This document shows, piece by piece, positions 25,508-33,765 of a DNA stretch of 43,091 bases. The stretch is taken from contig AEVK01000040.1 of NCBI GenBank assembly GCA_000209515.2, positions 1-43,091 on the forward strand. The letters run 5' to 3'. Positions within the stretch are counted from its first letter, which is position 1. Every line of letters starts with the position of its first letter. The stretch is from a gamma proteobacterium IMCC1989 (GTDB taxonomy: Bacteria > Pseudomonadota > Gammaproteobacteria > Pseudomonadales > Cellvibrionaceae). The position numbers and the translations under genes are program-made. Below the pieces are notes generated by a model. The model saw nothing but the letters and a program-made list of their open reading frames with translations. It searched no databases and had not been told where the DNA came from.

Positions 25508-26730
25508 TATACTAACCTACTGACACTATCTTTATTAATATAATGTTCTATAACTGAATGGGTTGCGCTATCAAATTCTGTATTGTTCATTGTGGCATAT
25601 TCAAGACTATCTACATTCCAACCCATTGAGCTGATTAGCGTCTTTAGTGTATCTATATAGTTTGCCATATAAGATGTCGATTTTGTATTATCGCCAGTTA
25701 AGCTCAGAGTCATGTGTGATCCATAAGTAATGGCTGAGGCTGTGACAGTACCTAATTCTTCGAGATCAACACTAAAGACCATTTTTTTAAACGGAGGCTG
25801 GGTATTAAAAGAGCTTTCCTTTGATCGTTCTTGATCAAAAAAAGCCATTCTAATCTCGATTAATTTATCGCCTAGCCATATGGGGAATGTCATAAGGCGG
25901 TGATTGATCGAACCTTCATCTTGGATGTTTAAAATCCAATGAGCTAGATTTTTTTCCCCATTATCTTGGGCGTTATTCATGTCGGAGCTGTTGTTGCCGT
26001 CAATGTCAGTACTAGCAGCTAATTCACTATTGTCATTCAAAAACGCATAGGATTTGATATTTTCAGCCAACTCTTTAATAATTCCTTGAGGTATTGACGT
26101 AACCTGAATGTTTGACTCTATTTCTAATACAGCAATATCTAGTATCGCGTTTTTGGCTCCCTGTAATGAAGTGTCGGTTAGCGCTTTAGTTACAGCGATA
26201 ATAGATTCCCTAGTTAATTCTAGGCCGGTTTTTTTAATTGCTAGGGCAGATAGAACAACTGCTGTTGAAGAATAGTTGGTACTCAATAAATTTTTAAGTA
26301 AATGTAATTCTGTCCTAGATAATAATACTTGTTTTTCAGCAAAAAGTCGCTTCGCAAAACTGATGTCGCTGTTGTTTGTTTCGTTAGGCGTCCCTGATAA
26401 TAGCGCTTGGTTTGCTTTTCTTTCGAGTGCATTATTGTCAGAGTTGGCGGCAGTTCTAATCCTTTGAATTTCAATTTTTTGTCCCAGTGATTTAACTCGC
26501 CCCTCTATCAGCTCTCCTGGTTGAAGAGGGTTTGCACTATCTACGACCTTTTCTTTTCCATTCAAGTTGACGGAATATCGATTACCTTCATGATGTCGCA
26601 TAACCCTTGCTTCAATTACTTGTCCAATAGTCAGTTTTGATGCGTAATCATCTTTCCCATTGATAAATAGACTATTACTTGTTTGTAATATATTAGGGTT
26701 CGTTGATGAGGTTAATTTATCAATACTCAT
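25507..26730 (-). CDS. FliK-like hook-length control protein
   Basis: The protein has 407 residues. Residues about 33-90 form a small beta domain (LTIGQVIEARVMRHHEGNRY, LQPGELIEGRVKSLGQ). The middle is polar and repeat-free. The C terminus (about 310-395) has MVFSVDLEELGTVTASAITY, LSLTGDNTK and the helix YIDTLKTLISSMGWNVDSLE, the layout of the FliK C-terminal switch domain. It probably sets hook length and triggers the FlhB switch together with FlhX. Its ATG overlaps the flhA stop (ATGA) and its stop overlaps the flhX start. A second, less clear candidate ruler lies at 14654-15328. Confidence 0.7.
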   Translation of the reverse strand: MSIDKLTSSTNPNILQTSNSLFINGKDDYASKLTIGQVIEARVMRHHEGNRYSVNLNGKEKVVDSANPLQPGELIEGRVKSLGQKIEIQRIRTAANSDNNALERKANQALLSGTPNETNNSDISFAKRLFAEKQVLLSRTELHLLKNLLSTNYSSTAVVLSALAIKKTGLELTRESIIAVTKALTDTSLQGAKNAILDIAVLEIESNIQVTSIPQGIIKELAENIKSYAFLNDNSELAASTDIDGNNSSDMNNAQDNGEKNLAHWILNIQDEGSINHRLMTFPIWLGDKLIEIRMAFFDQERSKESSFNTQPPFKKMVFSVDLEELGTVTASAITYGSHMTLSLTGDNTKSTSYMANYIDTLKTLISSMGWNVDSLEYATMNNTEFDSATHSVIEHYINKDSVSRLV

Positions 26731-28778
26731 AGTTTGATCATCGCATAAGACTTGACGTCGATGTTTGTCGGAATTTCATTCATTGAGAGGATAGATAGGT
26801 TTGGAAGTAAGCGCGCAGTAAATTTTCTAAGATGGGGTCTTAGTTCCGGGGCGCAAAGTAATACAGCTTGATAGTTGGTTGATATCATATCTTCTGCGTG
26901 CGCCGCCGTAGTGGTGATAAGTTTTTCTGTTAAAGCTGGGTCTATAATTAACGAGACTTTATTGTCACCGTCCTTTCTCATTCCAGAAGCGAGGGTTTGT
27001 TCAATGTTTGGATCTAAAACTAAAACACGTAATGAGTTGTCAGGAGCTAAAAGTCGCTGGCAAATAACCGCCCCTAACTTTTTTCTAACGGCTGAAATTA
27101 GATAATCCACATCACGCGTTTGCTTACTTTCGTCTGCGAGTACTTCGATAATTGATTGCAGGTTTCTGATAGAAACCCTTTCGTCCAGCAGCGCTTGTAA
27201 TACTTTTTGTAAGTCCCCCAAGGATTGCTGAGCAGGAATCAATTCATCAATGAGTCCCGCATGTTCTGGCTTTAAATTTTCAAGTAATTTTTCAACTTCT
27301 GAGCGAGTGAGAAGGTTAGACGCTTGACGCTTAACCATCTCTGCAAGATGGGTGATTAGCACGTTGACACTATCGACAACGGTATAACCTATTTGTTTGG
27401 CTTCTGTGATCTGATCTTTGAGTATCCAAATAGAAGGAAAGCCGTAGGTTGGATCTACTGTTTCTATGCCTTCAATAGCCTCTCCACTAGCACTGCCTGG
27501 ATTTATGGCCAGTTGTCGATCCACATATAGTTCTCCAGTACCTACCTGAGCACCATAAACCCAGAATTCATAGGTGTTAGGCGGTAGCTTTTTGTCATCA
27601 TTAATCCTAAGCTTCGGCATAACAAAACCAATATCCATAGCATACTGTTTTCGAAAGCTCGATACTTTATCCATAACAATGGTTTCATCGCCATTAAAAA
27701 GAGGCACAAGGTTTTGCCCAATTTTAAGTTCTATTGATTCGACTGTTAATGCTTTGTATACGTCATCATCTGCTGAAGAGTTTTCTTCTGTAGTTTCAGT
27801 CACTTCTTCTTCTGACTGCTTTCTTTTTTTGTGAAGAACGGCGAAGAGTATAAAGCCAATAATTAACAGCAAAAACAAAACGGGCATTATCGGGATTCCC
27901 GGCAAAAATAGTGCCAAAAACAATCCAAAGAATAGTAAGCCGAGAATTTTAGGATATGTAGTAATTTGCTTGGCTATTTCTTTGCTGAGGAATGAGTCGG
28001 AGGCTGCGCGTGTAACGATGATTCCCGTACCCGTCGAAATAACTAACGCTGGTATTTGTGTGACAATGCCATCGCCAACAGTAAGAAGCGTGAAGGTTTG
28101 TAGAGCATCTCCCCAATTCATCCCTAATTGAGCCACGCCAATAGTTAAGCCACCAATAATATTGATTAGTACGATAATGATGCCGGCAATTGCATCTCCT
28201 TTAACAAATTTACTGGCTCCATCCATTGCGCCGTAAAAATTTGCTTCTTTTTCAATTTGATTTCGGCGAGTTTGTGCTTCCTCCGCCGTTATCAACCCCA
28301 TATTGAGGTCCGCATCAATGCTCATTTGTTTGCCAGGCATAGCGTCTAGTGTGAAACGTGCGGCGACTTCAGCTACACGTTGAGCGCCATTGGTTACGAC
28401 AACGTACTGGACAACAATAAGTACAATAAACACAATTAGGCCGATAATATAATTGCCTCCGACTACATAGGAACCAACGGTTGCAATAACATCACCGGCA
28501 TCGGCATCGGCCAAAATTAAGCGGGTTGAGGCTATGTTTAAGGACAGCCTGAATAGGGTAGCTATTAGTAGTAAAGAAGGAAACGTTGAGAACTGTAAGG
28601 GTTTATCGACGTAAAATGTCATTAGTAAAATAAGTAGCGCACAACTAATGTTTGCAATCAACAGAAAGTCTAGTAGAGGGGAAGGGATTGGCGTAAAAAG
28701 TATAAATAATATACCTACAACAACTAAGACTAAGACTAAGTCAGACTGATTACCTAGTTTTTTATATAATGCTTCCAT
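26727..28778 (-). CDS. flhA: Flagellar export gate protein FlhA
   Basis: FlhA is the large export-gate protein that uses the proton motive force and docks chaperone-substrate complexes. From the ATG at 28778 it has 683 residues, the family size; an upstream start at 28835 overlaps flhB by 53 nt and is less likely. The membrane part (about 15-310) has eight predicted helices and the conserved FTLDAMPGKQMSIDADLNMG and EANFYGAMDGASKFVKGDAI blocks. The cytosolic part has the linker and LRVLVLDPNIEQTL, PELRPHLRKFTARLLPNLSI. No truncation is seen. This full-length gate shows that secretion, at least, is under selection. Confidence 0.95.
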   Translation of the reverse strand: MEALYKKLGNQSDLVLVLVVVGILFILFTPIPSPLLDFLLIANISCALLILLMTFYVDKPLQFSTFPSLLLIATLFRLSLNIASTRLILADADAGDVIATVGSYVVGGNYIIGLIVFIVLIVVQYVVVTNGAQRVAEVAARFTLDAMPGKQMSIDADLNMGLITAEEAQTRRNQIEKEANFYGAMDGASKFVKGDAIAGIIIVLINIIGGLTIGVAQLGMNWGDALQTFTLLTVGDGIVTQIPALVISTGTGIIVTRAASDSFLSKEIAKQITTYPKILGLLFFGLFLALFLPGIPIMPVLFLLLIIGFILFAVLHKKRKQSEEEVTETTEENSSADDDVYKALTVESIELKIGQNLVPLFNGDETIVMDKVSSFRKQYAMDIGFVMPKLRINDDKKLPPNTYEFWVYGAQVGTGELYVDRQLAINPGSASGEAIEGIETVDPTYGFPSIWILKDQITEAKQIGYTVVDSVNVLITHLAEMVKRQASNLLTRSEVEKLLENLKPEHAGLIDELIPAQQSLGDLQKVLQALLDERVSIRNLQSIIEVLADESKQTRDVDYLISAVRKKLGAVICQRLLAPDNSLRVLVLDPNIEQTLASGMRKDGDNKVSLIIDPALTEKLITTTAAHAEDMISTNYQAVLLCAPELRPHLRKFTARLLPNLSILSMNEIPTNIDVKSYAMIKL

Positions 28779-28782
28779 AGTT

Positions 28783-29868
28783 TTAGTTACTGCCTGATTG
28801 CTTATTTTCGTTACGGTTTGATGCAAGCCAAGCATATATCTTAGCTATAGGTTGGTACCACTCTTCTGAAATAGCAGAGTTGATTCTTGTGCGATTGTAC
28901 ATAGAGCGAGCCAATGGTTTGTTTTCTACAATAGCGACTTTGTGTTTGCGCGCCAAGATTTTCATTTGCTGGGCAAGTTCTCCAGACCCTTTCGCCGTCA
29001 CATGCGGAGATGTCATTTCCTGTTGGTTAAATTTTAATGCTATTGCTAGATGAGTAGGGTTGGTAATAAGCACATCTGCATCAGGTACATTGCTAAGAGA
29101 TTTGCTTTTTTCTACGGCTTCTTTTTGCAGTTCTCTACGTTTAGATCTTATAAGCGGGTCCCCCTCTCTTTTTTTGACTTCGTCTTTGATGTCTTTATGA
29201 CTCATTTGCATCTGTTGTATAAACTCCCACCGTGTGTATGCAAAATCCACTAAGGCAGCTAATAGCACAACAAGCAACATTTTAATTCCTAGGCTTTGAG
29301 CAAAAGTAACAAGCTTGAGGGGATAAGATTCCGGTTGTATATCAATTAAGTTCAGTAACACAATCAACAGTTCATCAATAGTAATATAAGCAACGGTGGC
29401 GAATAAGATCAATTTGATGGTTGTTTTAATGAATTCGTAAATCATTCTCTTCGAAAATATTTTTTTGAACCCTTTAATGGGGTTTAATCGTTGGGTATCA
29501 GGCTTTAATGGAAAGAATGAGAGAATAGGCCCCGTCTGTACTAAGTTGCTAACAATAGATATAAATATAATTAAAAAAATTAGTGGCCAGTAAATATTAA
29601 TCAATCCATCTTTTATTTGTTCAAAAAGTAATAGTGCTCCGGAGGTGCTGCCGATAGTATGAAAATCATAAGTTAGCAGCTTCTTGCTCAGTAAAAGCTG
29701 ACTATTGACGATTTGCTCGCCTACTAAATAAGATAAAAATAACACGCTCGACAATGCAAAAAGAGAGTTGAGCTCTGTACTTTTAGATACTTGTCCTCGA
29801 TCTCTTGCTTCTTTTAGTTTGAAAGGTGTGGGTTTTTCTGTCCTTTCCTGACTCTGCTCTTCCGACAT
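28783..29868 (-). CDS. flhB: Flagellar export switch protein FlhB
   Basis: FlhB controls substrate specificity of export. The 361-residue protein has the N-terminal TEKPTPFKLKEARDRGQVSK, four membrane helices (about 35-55, 85-110, 145-170, 190-215), and the cytosolic domain with NPTH at 270-273, the self-cleavage site. The later PLARSMYNRTRINSAISEEW block matches the family. All key residues are present, so the hook/late-substrate switch should work. It precedes flhA and follows fliR by about 11 nt, the standard fliQ-fliR-flhB-flhA order. Confidence 0.95.
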   Translation of the reverse strand: MSEEQSQERTEKPTPFKLKEARDRGQVSKSTELNSLFALSSVLFLSYLVGEQIVNSQLLLSKKLLTYDFHTIGSTSGALLLFEQIKDGLINIYWPLIFLIIFISIVSNLVQTGPILSFFPLKPDTQRLNPIKGFKKIFSKRMIYEFIKTTIKLILFATVAYITIDELLIVLLNLIDIQPESYPLKLVTFAQSLGIKMLLVVLLAALVDFAYTRWEFIQQMQMSHKDIKDEVKKREGDPLIRSKRRELQKEAVEKSKSLSNVPDADVLITNPTHLAIALKFNQQEMTSPHVTAKGSGELAQQMKILARKHKVAIVENKPLARSMYNRTRINSAISEEWYQPIAKIYAWLASNRNENKQSGSN

Positions 29869-29879
29869 AGATTAAATGC

Positions 29880-30647
29880 TCACCCTATGAAAAATAGTTG
29901 TTGCCAATAGGAAAATATAGAAATATATACTTTCTTCATGAGAGGAAGCAAAAATTGTAGGCTTAGCATCAATACGAATAAACCAACGCCTATTTTAAGC
30001 GGCAGCATAACAATGAACATGTTAACCTGAGGCATGGTTCTAGCCGCAATCCCCATGCTTATATCAATTAATAGGATAATGAAAATAACAGGGGCGGCCA
30101 GCATCACGCCATAAACAAACATGAGGCCAAACTGTTTAATAATGATTTGGATATCAATTTTAGGCATTGTTCCAGGAGGGTAGTGAGCTAATGTATAAGC
30201 AATGCCGCGAATTAATAGATGATGCCCGTCAACCAGAAAGAATATCATGACAGCAAGCATCTTTAATAAGGTGCCGATCATCGGCGCTTGGGCGTTAGTA
30301 GATGGATCAATTAGGCTTGCAACGCCAAACCCCATCTGAAAATCTAGTATTCGACCCCCTAGACTGAATGATGCAAAGGCGGCAAATATACCGAAGGCCA
30401 TAGCGGCTCCAATGACTAACTCTCCGAACGCATAATAGACTAATTGCGCACTATTAATAGAGGTGTCTGGTAGCTGCAAATTCAGTGAGGAGACCAGTAT
30501 GGCCGAAATGATAATAAGCAGGAACACTTTTATTCTTGTTGGCACTCTAGCAATCGAAAACAGGGGGGACATGAGAAAGAGGGCGCTACATCGTATGAAT
30601 ACGAGGACTGTTACTATAATAAAGGGGATATTTACAACTGCATCCAT
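29880..30647 (-). CDS. fliR: Flagellar export gate protein FliR
   Basis: FliR sits with FliP and FliQ in the export gate. It has 255 residues, normal length, and several strong hydrophobic helices. The family parts are FIRCSALFLMSPLFSIARVP at the N terminus, GELVIGAAMAFGIFAAFASF, GRILDFQMGFGVASLIDPST (matching the GxxxDxQ(M/I)Gx(S/G) motif) and IGVGLFVLMLSLQFLLPL near the end. It follows fliQ by 83 nt, a gap that holds no gene and precedes the TTATG-like start. Confidence 0.95.
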   Translation of the reverse strand: MDAVVNIPFIIVTVLVFIRCSALFLMSPLFSIARVPTRIKVFLLIIISAILVSSLNLQLPDTSINSAQLVYYAFGELVIGAAMAFGIFAAFASFSLGGRILDFQMGFGVASLIDPSTNAQAPMIGTLLKMLAVMIFFLVDGHHLLIRGIAYTLAHYPPGTMPKIDIQIIIKQFGLMFVYGVMLAAPVIFIILLIDISMGIAARTMPQVNMFIVMLPLKIGVGLFVLMLSLQFLLPLMKKVYISIFSYWQQLFFIG

Positions 30648-30730
30648 TACGGCTCACCATTTCTTCCATCTACATCTTATTATCAAAAGGAGTGTTTTAT
30701 TATTTCATAGCTTAAGCCAGAGGAAGAAAA

Positions 30731-30997
30731 TTAAAAGTAATGAGGGATATTCACGATCAACCCCCGTGCGAACTCAATCAGTACACCTAGCATCCAGGGA
30801 CCAAACACAACCAAGGCTATAGCTGCTGCCAGCATCTTAGGGATGAACGTCAAAGACATTTCTTGAATTTGAGTCACGACTTGTACCATGCTGACAATGA
30901 GTCCAACTAGCATACTGATGCCTAGTACGGGTGCGCACATTAAAATCGCAGTCCACAATAACTCATTGGATAATTCAATAGCGAAGTCAGGCGTCAT
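30731..30997 (-). CDS. fliQ: Flagellar export gate protein FliQ
   Basis: This is an 88-residue protein with two membrane helices, the usual FliQ layout. LLWTAILMCAPVLGISMLVG is the first helix region, then IVSMVQVVTQIQEMSLTFIP (the hallmark Q-x-Q-E-x-x-L-x-F-x-P-K) and a second helix ending in FGPWMLGVL. It is the first gene of the minus-strand flagellar run, with 254 nt to the next gene upstream, so the operon promoter should lie just in front of it. Confidence 0.95.
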   Translation of the reverse strand: MTPDFAIELSNELLWTAILMCAPVLGISMLVGLIVSMVQVVTQIQEMSLTFIPKMLAAAIALVVFGPWMLGVLIEFARGLIVNIPHYF

Positions 30998-31251
30998 GGT
31001 TACTTGATGAGCTCATAGTTTGATTTGAAAACGACAGTGCCATTGAATAATATTTAATCATCTATCTGTCACCTAATCAAGCAAATAATCTTAAATTTGC
31101 CAAATGCAGCGAGTTAGTTTTTTGTTGGAAGCTATTGTCCGGCTTTATGGGGGAAATGCAAAATTGATTGCGCCCGCAATCATAATGATGTTTAAATCTA
31201 TTTTTGAGTTTGCGGTGTGCAAGTTGTTTATATGGGGGGCTAAGCTGCTGT
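30998..31251 (-). promoter_or_regulatory. Probable control region of the flagellar operon
   Basis: This 254-nt stretch precedes fliQ. On the minus strand, TTGATT (31080-31075), a 17-nt spacer and TTAAAT (31057-31052) could be a weak sigma-70 promoter, four of six matches in each box. A TGGCAC at 31042-31037 recalls the sigma-54 -24 box, but the GC of a -12 box is not at the required distance. No sigma-28 promoter is clear. Confidence 0.3.
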
Positions 31252-31998
31252 TCAGGCTGTAATAATATCTTTTCTCAAAACAGGCCATTTTTCATAAACA
31301 TCTTGCCAGCCACTGTCTCGGCGCTGTTCAGTAAGCGCTTTTGTGGCGGGGTTCTGAAAAATAATTTCAGCCGTGTTGGCTAATTTAACATTAGTCAGTT
31401 CGAGTTTGATAAGCACATCTTGATCCAGTAAATTCGCCTCGTCATCTCCGATAATAGTGTGTGCAACTAGGTTAGTGTAAGCGAGATCAATTGGCGCAAG
31501 AGGAAGCTGTCTTTCGAGTGCTACACGATCATTGAGTTCTTCTATCATGCGATGAAATAAATAGGCTTGTCTTAGTAAATCCACAACAGTTTGTTGATTA
31601 GGTTCGTCACCTAAAAAGAAATGTGCGGCATCCATTAAAAAAGCATGGGTGTAGTCACTAATATTATCCATTTCCGCTAGCGTAGATAACGCAGAAAAGT
31701 AGAGCGGTACGGCGGCAATGTAAGCATGAACAACGCGCACTGTTTGTAATGGTACGTCTCCTCCACCATCGAAAAAAGCACCTAACAAGGGCATGCGCTC
31801 GGTAATAAGAGAAGTGATTGCGGTGTCGGCATCTGTTTTATTCAAGCACTCGCTTACTTGCTTCTCAAGTAAGCGAGTCGTGTCTGCAACAATTAAATGC
31901 ATAGTGTATCCAAGTACTGATTTATCAAAGCGCGATAAATTAAACGCATATCGTACCAGCATAGTATAGAGCGAATTGATTTGCGACAATGTGAACAA
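31252..31998 (-). CDS. Hypothetical protein (about 216-248 residues)
   Basis: I do not recognise this protein. It looks mainly alpha-helical and soluble, with an Asp/Glu-rich composition and no signal peptide, membrane helix or known motif. The open frame begins with a TTG at 31998 that has AGGTG about 7 nt upstream. An ATG at 31902 (MHLIVADTTRLLEK) is an alternative and gives 216 residues. Its base composition is closer to the cox region than to the flagellar genes, and the 254-nt gap separates it from fliQ. It is probably a chromosomal backbone gene, not part of the flagellar locus. Confidence 0.6.
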   Translation of the reverse strand: MFTLSQINSLYTMLVRYAFNLSRFDKSVLGYTMHLIVADTTRLLEKQVSECLNKTDADTAITSLITERMPLLGAFFDGGGDVPLQTVRVVHAYIAAVPLYFSALSTLAEMDNISDYTHAFLMDAAHFFLGDEPNQQTVVDLLRQAYLFHRMIEELNDRVALERQLPLAPIDLAYTNLVAHTIIGDDEANLLDQDVLIKLELTNVKLANTAEIIFQNPATKALTEQRRDSGWQDVYEKWPVLRKDIITA

Positions 31999-32584
31999 TA
32001 TTTCACCTGATTTGCCAATAAGCCCCGCTCAAAGCGATCTAAACCCATAAAATAATTGACATTATTATTTCTTTGTGGCCTTCTATGGGCTGGAGAAAGC
32101 TGGCTCTTTAAGCAATTTCCATGTTGTGACAAGTTTTTCGCCGTACATTACTGAAGTACTCCCCCTTTCGAGGCTTCGGTAATAACCGACAACTTTTCTA
32201 AAACATTTATACCCACGCAGATAGGTCTAGCCTGTCTCTGTTGTGCGAGAGTGTAAATCTGAGCATCTGCTCTAGAAAACCTCTCCTTACTTAAATGTTG
32301 ACTATACTGCTACTGTAGCAATGATTTTTATCAGTAGCTGGTAGGGTGTATTTAAAAATATCTGAAAAGTTATTGGTCTCGGTCATGTGTTTGATAAATA
32401 AATATAAGTCGTACAAACACGTTTTGCTCATCACAACAGCCATTTTAATGGGACGTTTTGCTGCCTAAATGCAGATATGCAGGGATTTTGCCGAATATTT
32501 GGCGGTCCGCAGGTAACGGTGAAACGCTTTTTAAAATACGTGGTTAAGAATAAATATAACTCTATCTACACGGAGCATCGGGAG
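31999..32584. other. Gene-free stretch upstream of coxB
   Basis: I see no convincing gene in these 586 nt. The frame across 31893-32132 (minus) encodes a 79-residue peptide overlapping the neighbouring gene and looks spurious. An imperfect inverted repeat ATTACTGAAG (32147-32156) / CTTCGGTAAT (32174-32183) is present. A TATACT (32303-32308) and TTGACT (32298-32303) occur close together but not with proper spacing to each other. The coxB promoter probably lies here. Confidence 0.4.
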
Positions 32585-33736
32585 ATGGTAAACATAATAA
32601 ACCGGCTTATTGCCTGGTTATCTATTCCTGCCTTATGGCTAAGTTTGTTACTTTCGAGTAACCAAGCGCTTGCCGAAGGTGGTCGATCAACACTCAATAT
32701 GCCGGAAGGTGTCACACCCGTCAGTATCGATGTCTATGGTTTACACATGGAGATGTTTTGGTGGTGTGTAGGTATTGGTGTTGTAGTTTTTAGCGTCATG
32801 TTCTATTCCATGATTGTCCATCGGAAAGCGAATGGTGCGAAAGCAGCTAACTTTCACGAAAGCACATCGCTAGAGATTGTTTGGACGGTCGTCCCTATTA
32901 TCATATTGGTTGCGATGGCGTGGCCAGCAACTACCTCTTTGATTAAGTTATACGATACATCGGAATCAGATGTCGATATCGTTATTACCGGTTATCAATG
33001 GTACTGGAAATATGAGTACCTCGACGAAGAAGTGTCTTTCTTCAGTCGCCTGAGTACTCCTCAAGAACAAATTCGTAACCAAGCGCCTAAAGGCGAGCAT
33101 TATCTTTTAGAGGTCGATGAGCCTCTAGTCATCCCTGTGAATAAAAAGGTGCGCTTTTTAGTCACCTCAAACGACGTTATTCACGCATGGTGGGTGCCTG
33201 ATCTCGCTGTTAAGCGTGATGCAATTCCCGGTTATATCAACGAAAGCTGGGCAAGAGTAGAGCGCCCAGGCACCTATCGTGGTGTCTGTGCAGAATTATG
33301 CGGTAAAGATCACGGCTTTATGCCCGTTGTGGTGAAGGCGGTTCCGGAAGATGAGTACACTGCATGGTTGGCGGATCGTCGAGAGCAAGCAGAAAAAATC
33401 AAAGCATTAACCAGCAAAACATTCACATTGGATGAGTTGATGGTGCAAGGTGAGCAGGTATATGCAAAAGCTTGCTTAGCATGTCATGGCGCCAATGGTG
33501 AAGGTGGCGTTGGTAAAGCGATTGCTGGCAGCCCTATTGCGACAGGCGATATCGCTGCGCATCTGGATATTGTTATAAACGGCAGTAAGGTTAACCCAGC
33601 GATGGCGGCATACAAAGAAACCTTATCTGAAGTAGATACGGCGGCAGTTCTCACGTACCAGCGTAACGCATTTGGTAATAATACAGGTGATGTGGTGCAA
33701 CCCATCGACATCCTTAATTTTAAGCAAGGCAAATAA
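32585..33736 (+). CDS. coxB: Cytochrome c oxidase subunit II with fused cytochrome c domain
   Basis: Subunit II takes electrons from cytochrome c to the CuA centre. From the ATG at 32585 (GGAG nine nt upstream) it has 383 residues; the open frame extends 36 codons further but without a signal-like start. The signal peptide ends near NQALAEGG. Two membrane helices follow (about 40-65 and 80-105). The CuA domain has C235-x3-C239 in CAELCGKDHGFMP with His and Met ligands. A C-terminal cytochrome c domain has CLACH at 297-301, the CxxCH heme motif, as in caa3/aa3 oxidases of many proteobacteria. It heads the cox operon. Confidence 0.95.
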   Translation: MVNIINRLIAWLSIPALWLSLLLSSNQALAEGGRSTLNMPEGVTPVSIDVYGLHMEMFWWCVGIGVVVFSVMFYSMIVHRKANGAKAANFHESTSLEIVWTVVPIIILVAMAWPATTSLIKLYDTSESDVDIVITGYQWYWKYEYLDEEVSFFSRLSTPQEQIRNQAPKGEHYLLEVDEPLVIPVNKKVRFLVTSNDVIHAWWVPDLAVKRDAIPGYINESWARVERPGTYRGVCAELCGKDHGFMPVVVKAVPEDEYTAWLADRREQAEKIKALTSKTFTLDELMVQGEQVYAKACLACHGANGEGGVGKAIAGSPIATGDIAAHLDIVINGSKVNPAMAAYKETLSEVDTAAVLTYQRNAFGNNTGDVVQPIDILNFKQGK

Positions 33737-33765
33737 CTCTAATAATATAGGAGTGGGGAATCATC

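Noticed and set aside
31037-31042. Sigma-54 -24 box (TGGCAC on the minus strand) before fliQ
   Set aside because: The matching -12 GC is missing at the required spacing.
31893-32132. 79-residue minus-strand frame before coxB
   Set aside because: It overlaps the neighbouring unknown gene in another frame, has odd composition and no family resemblance.
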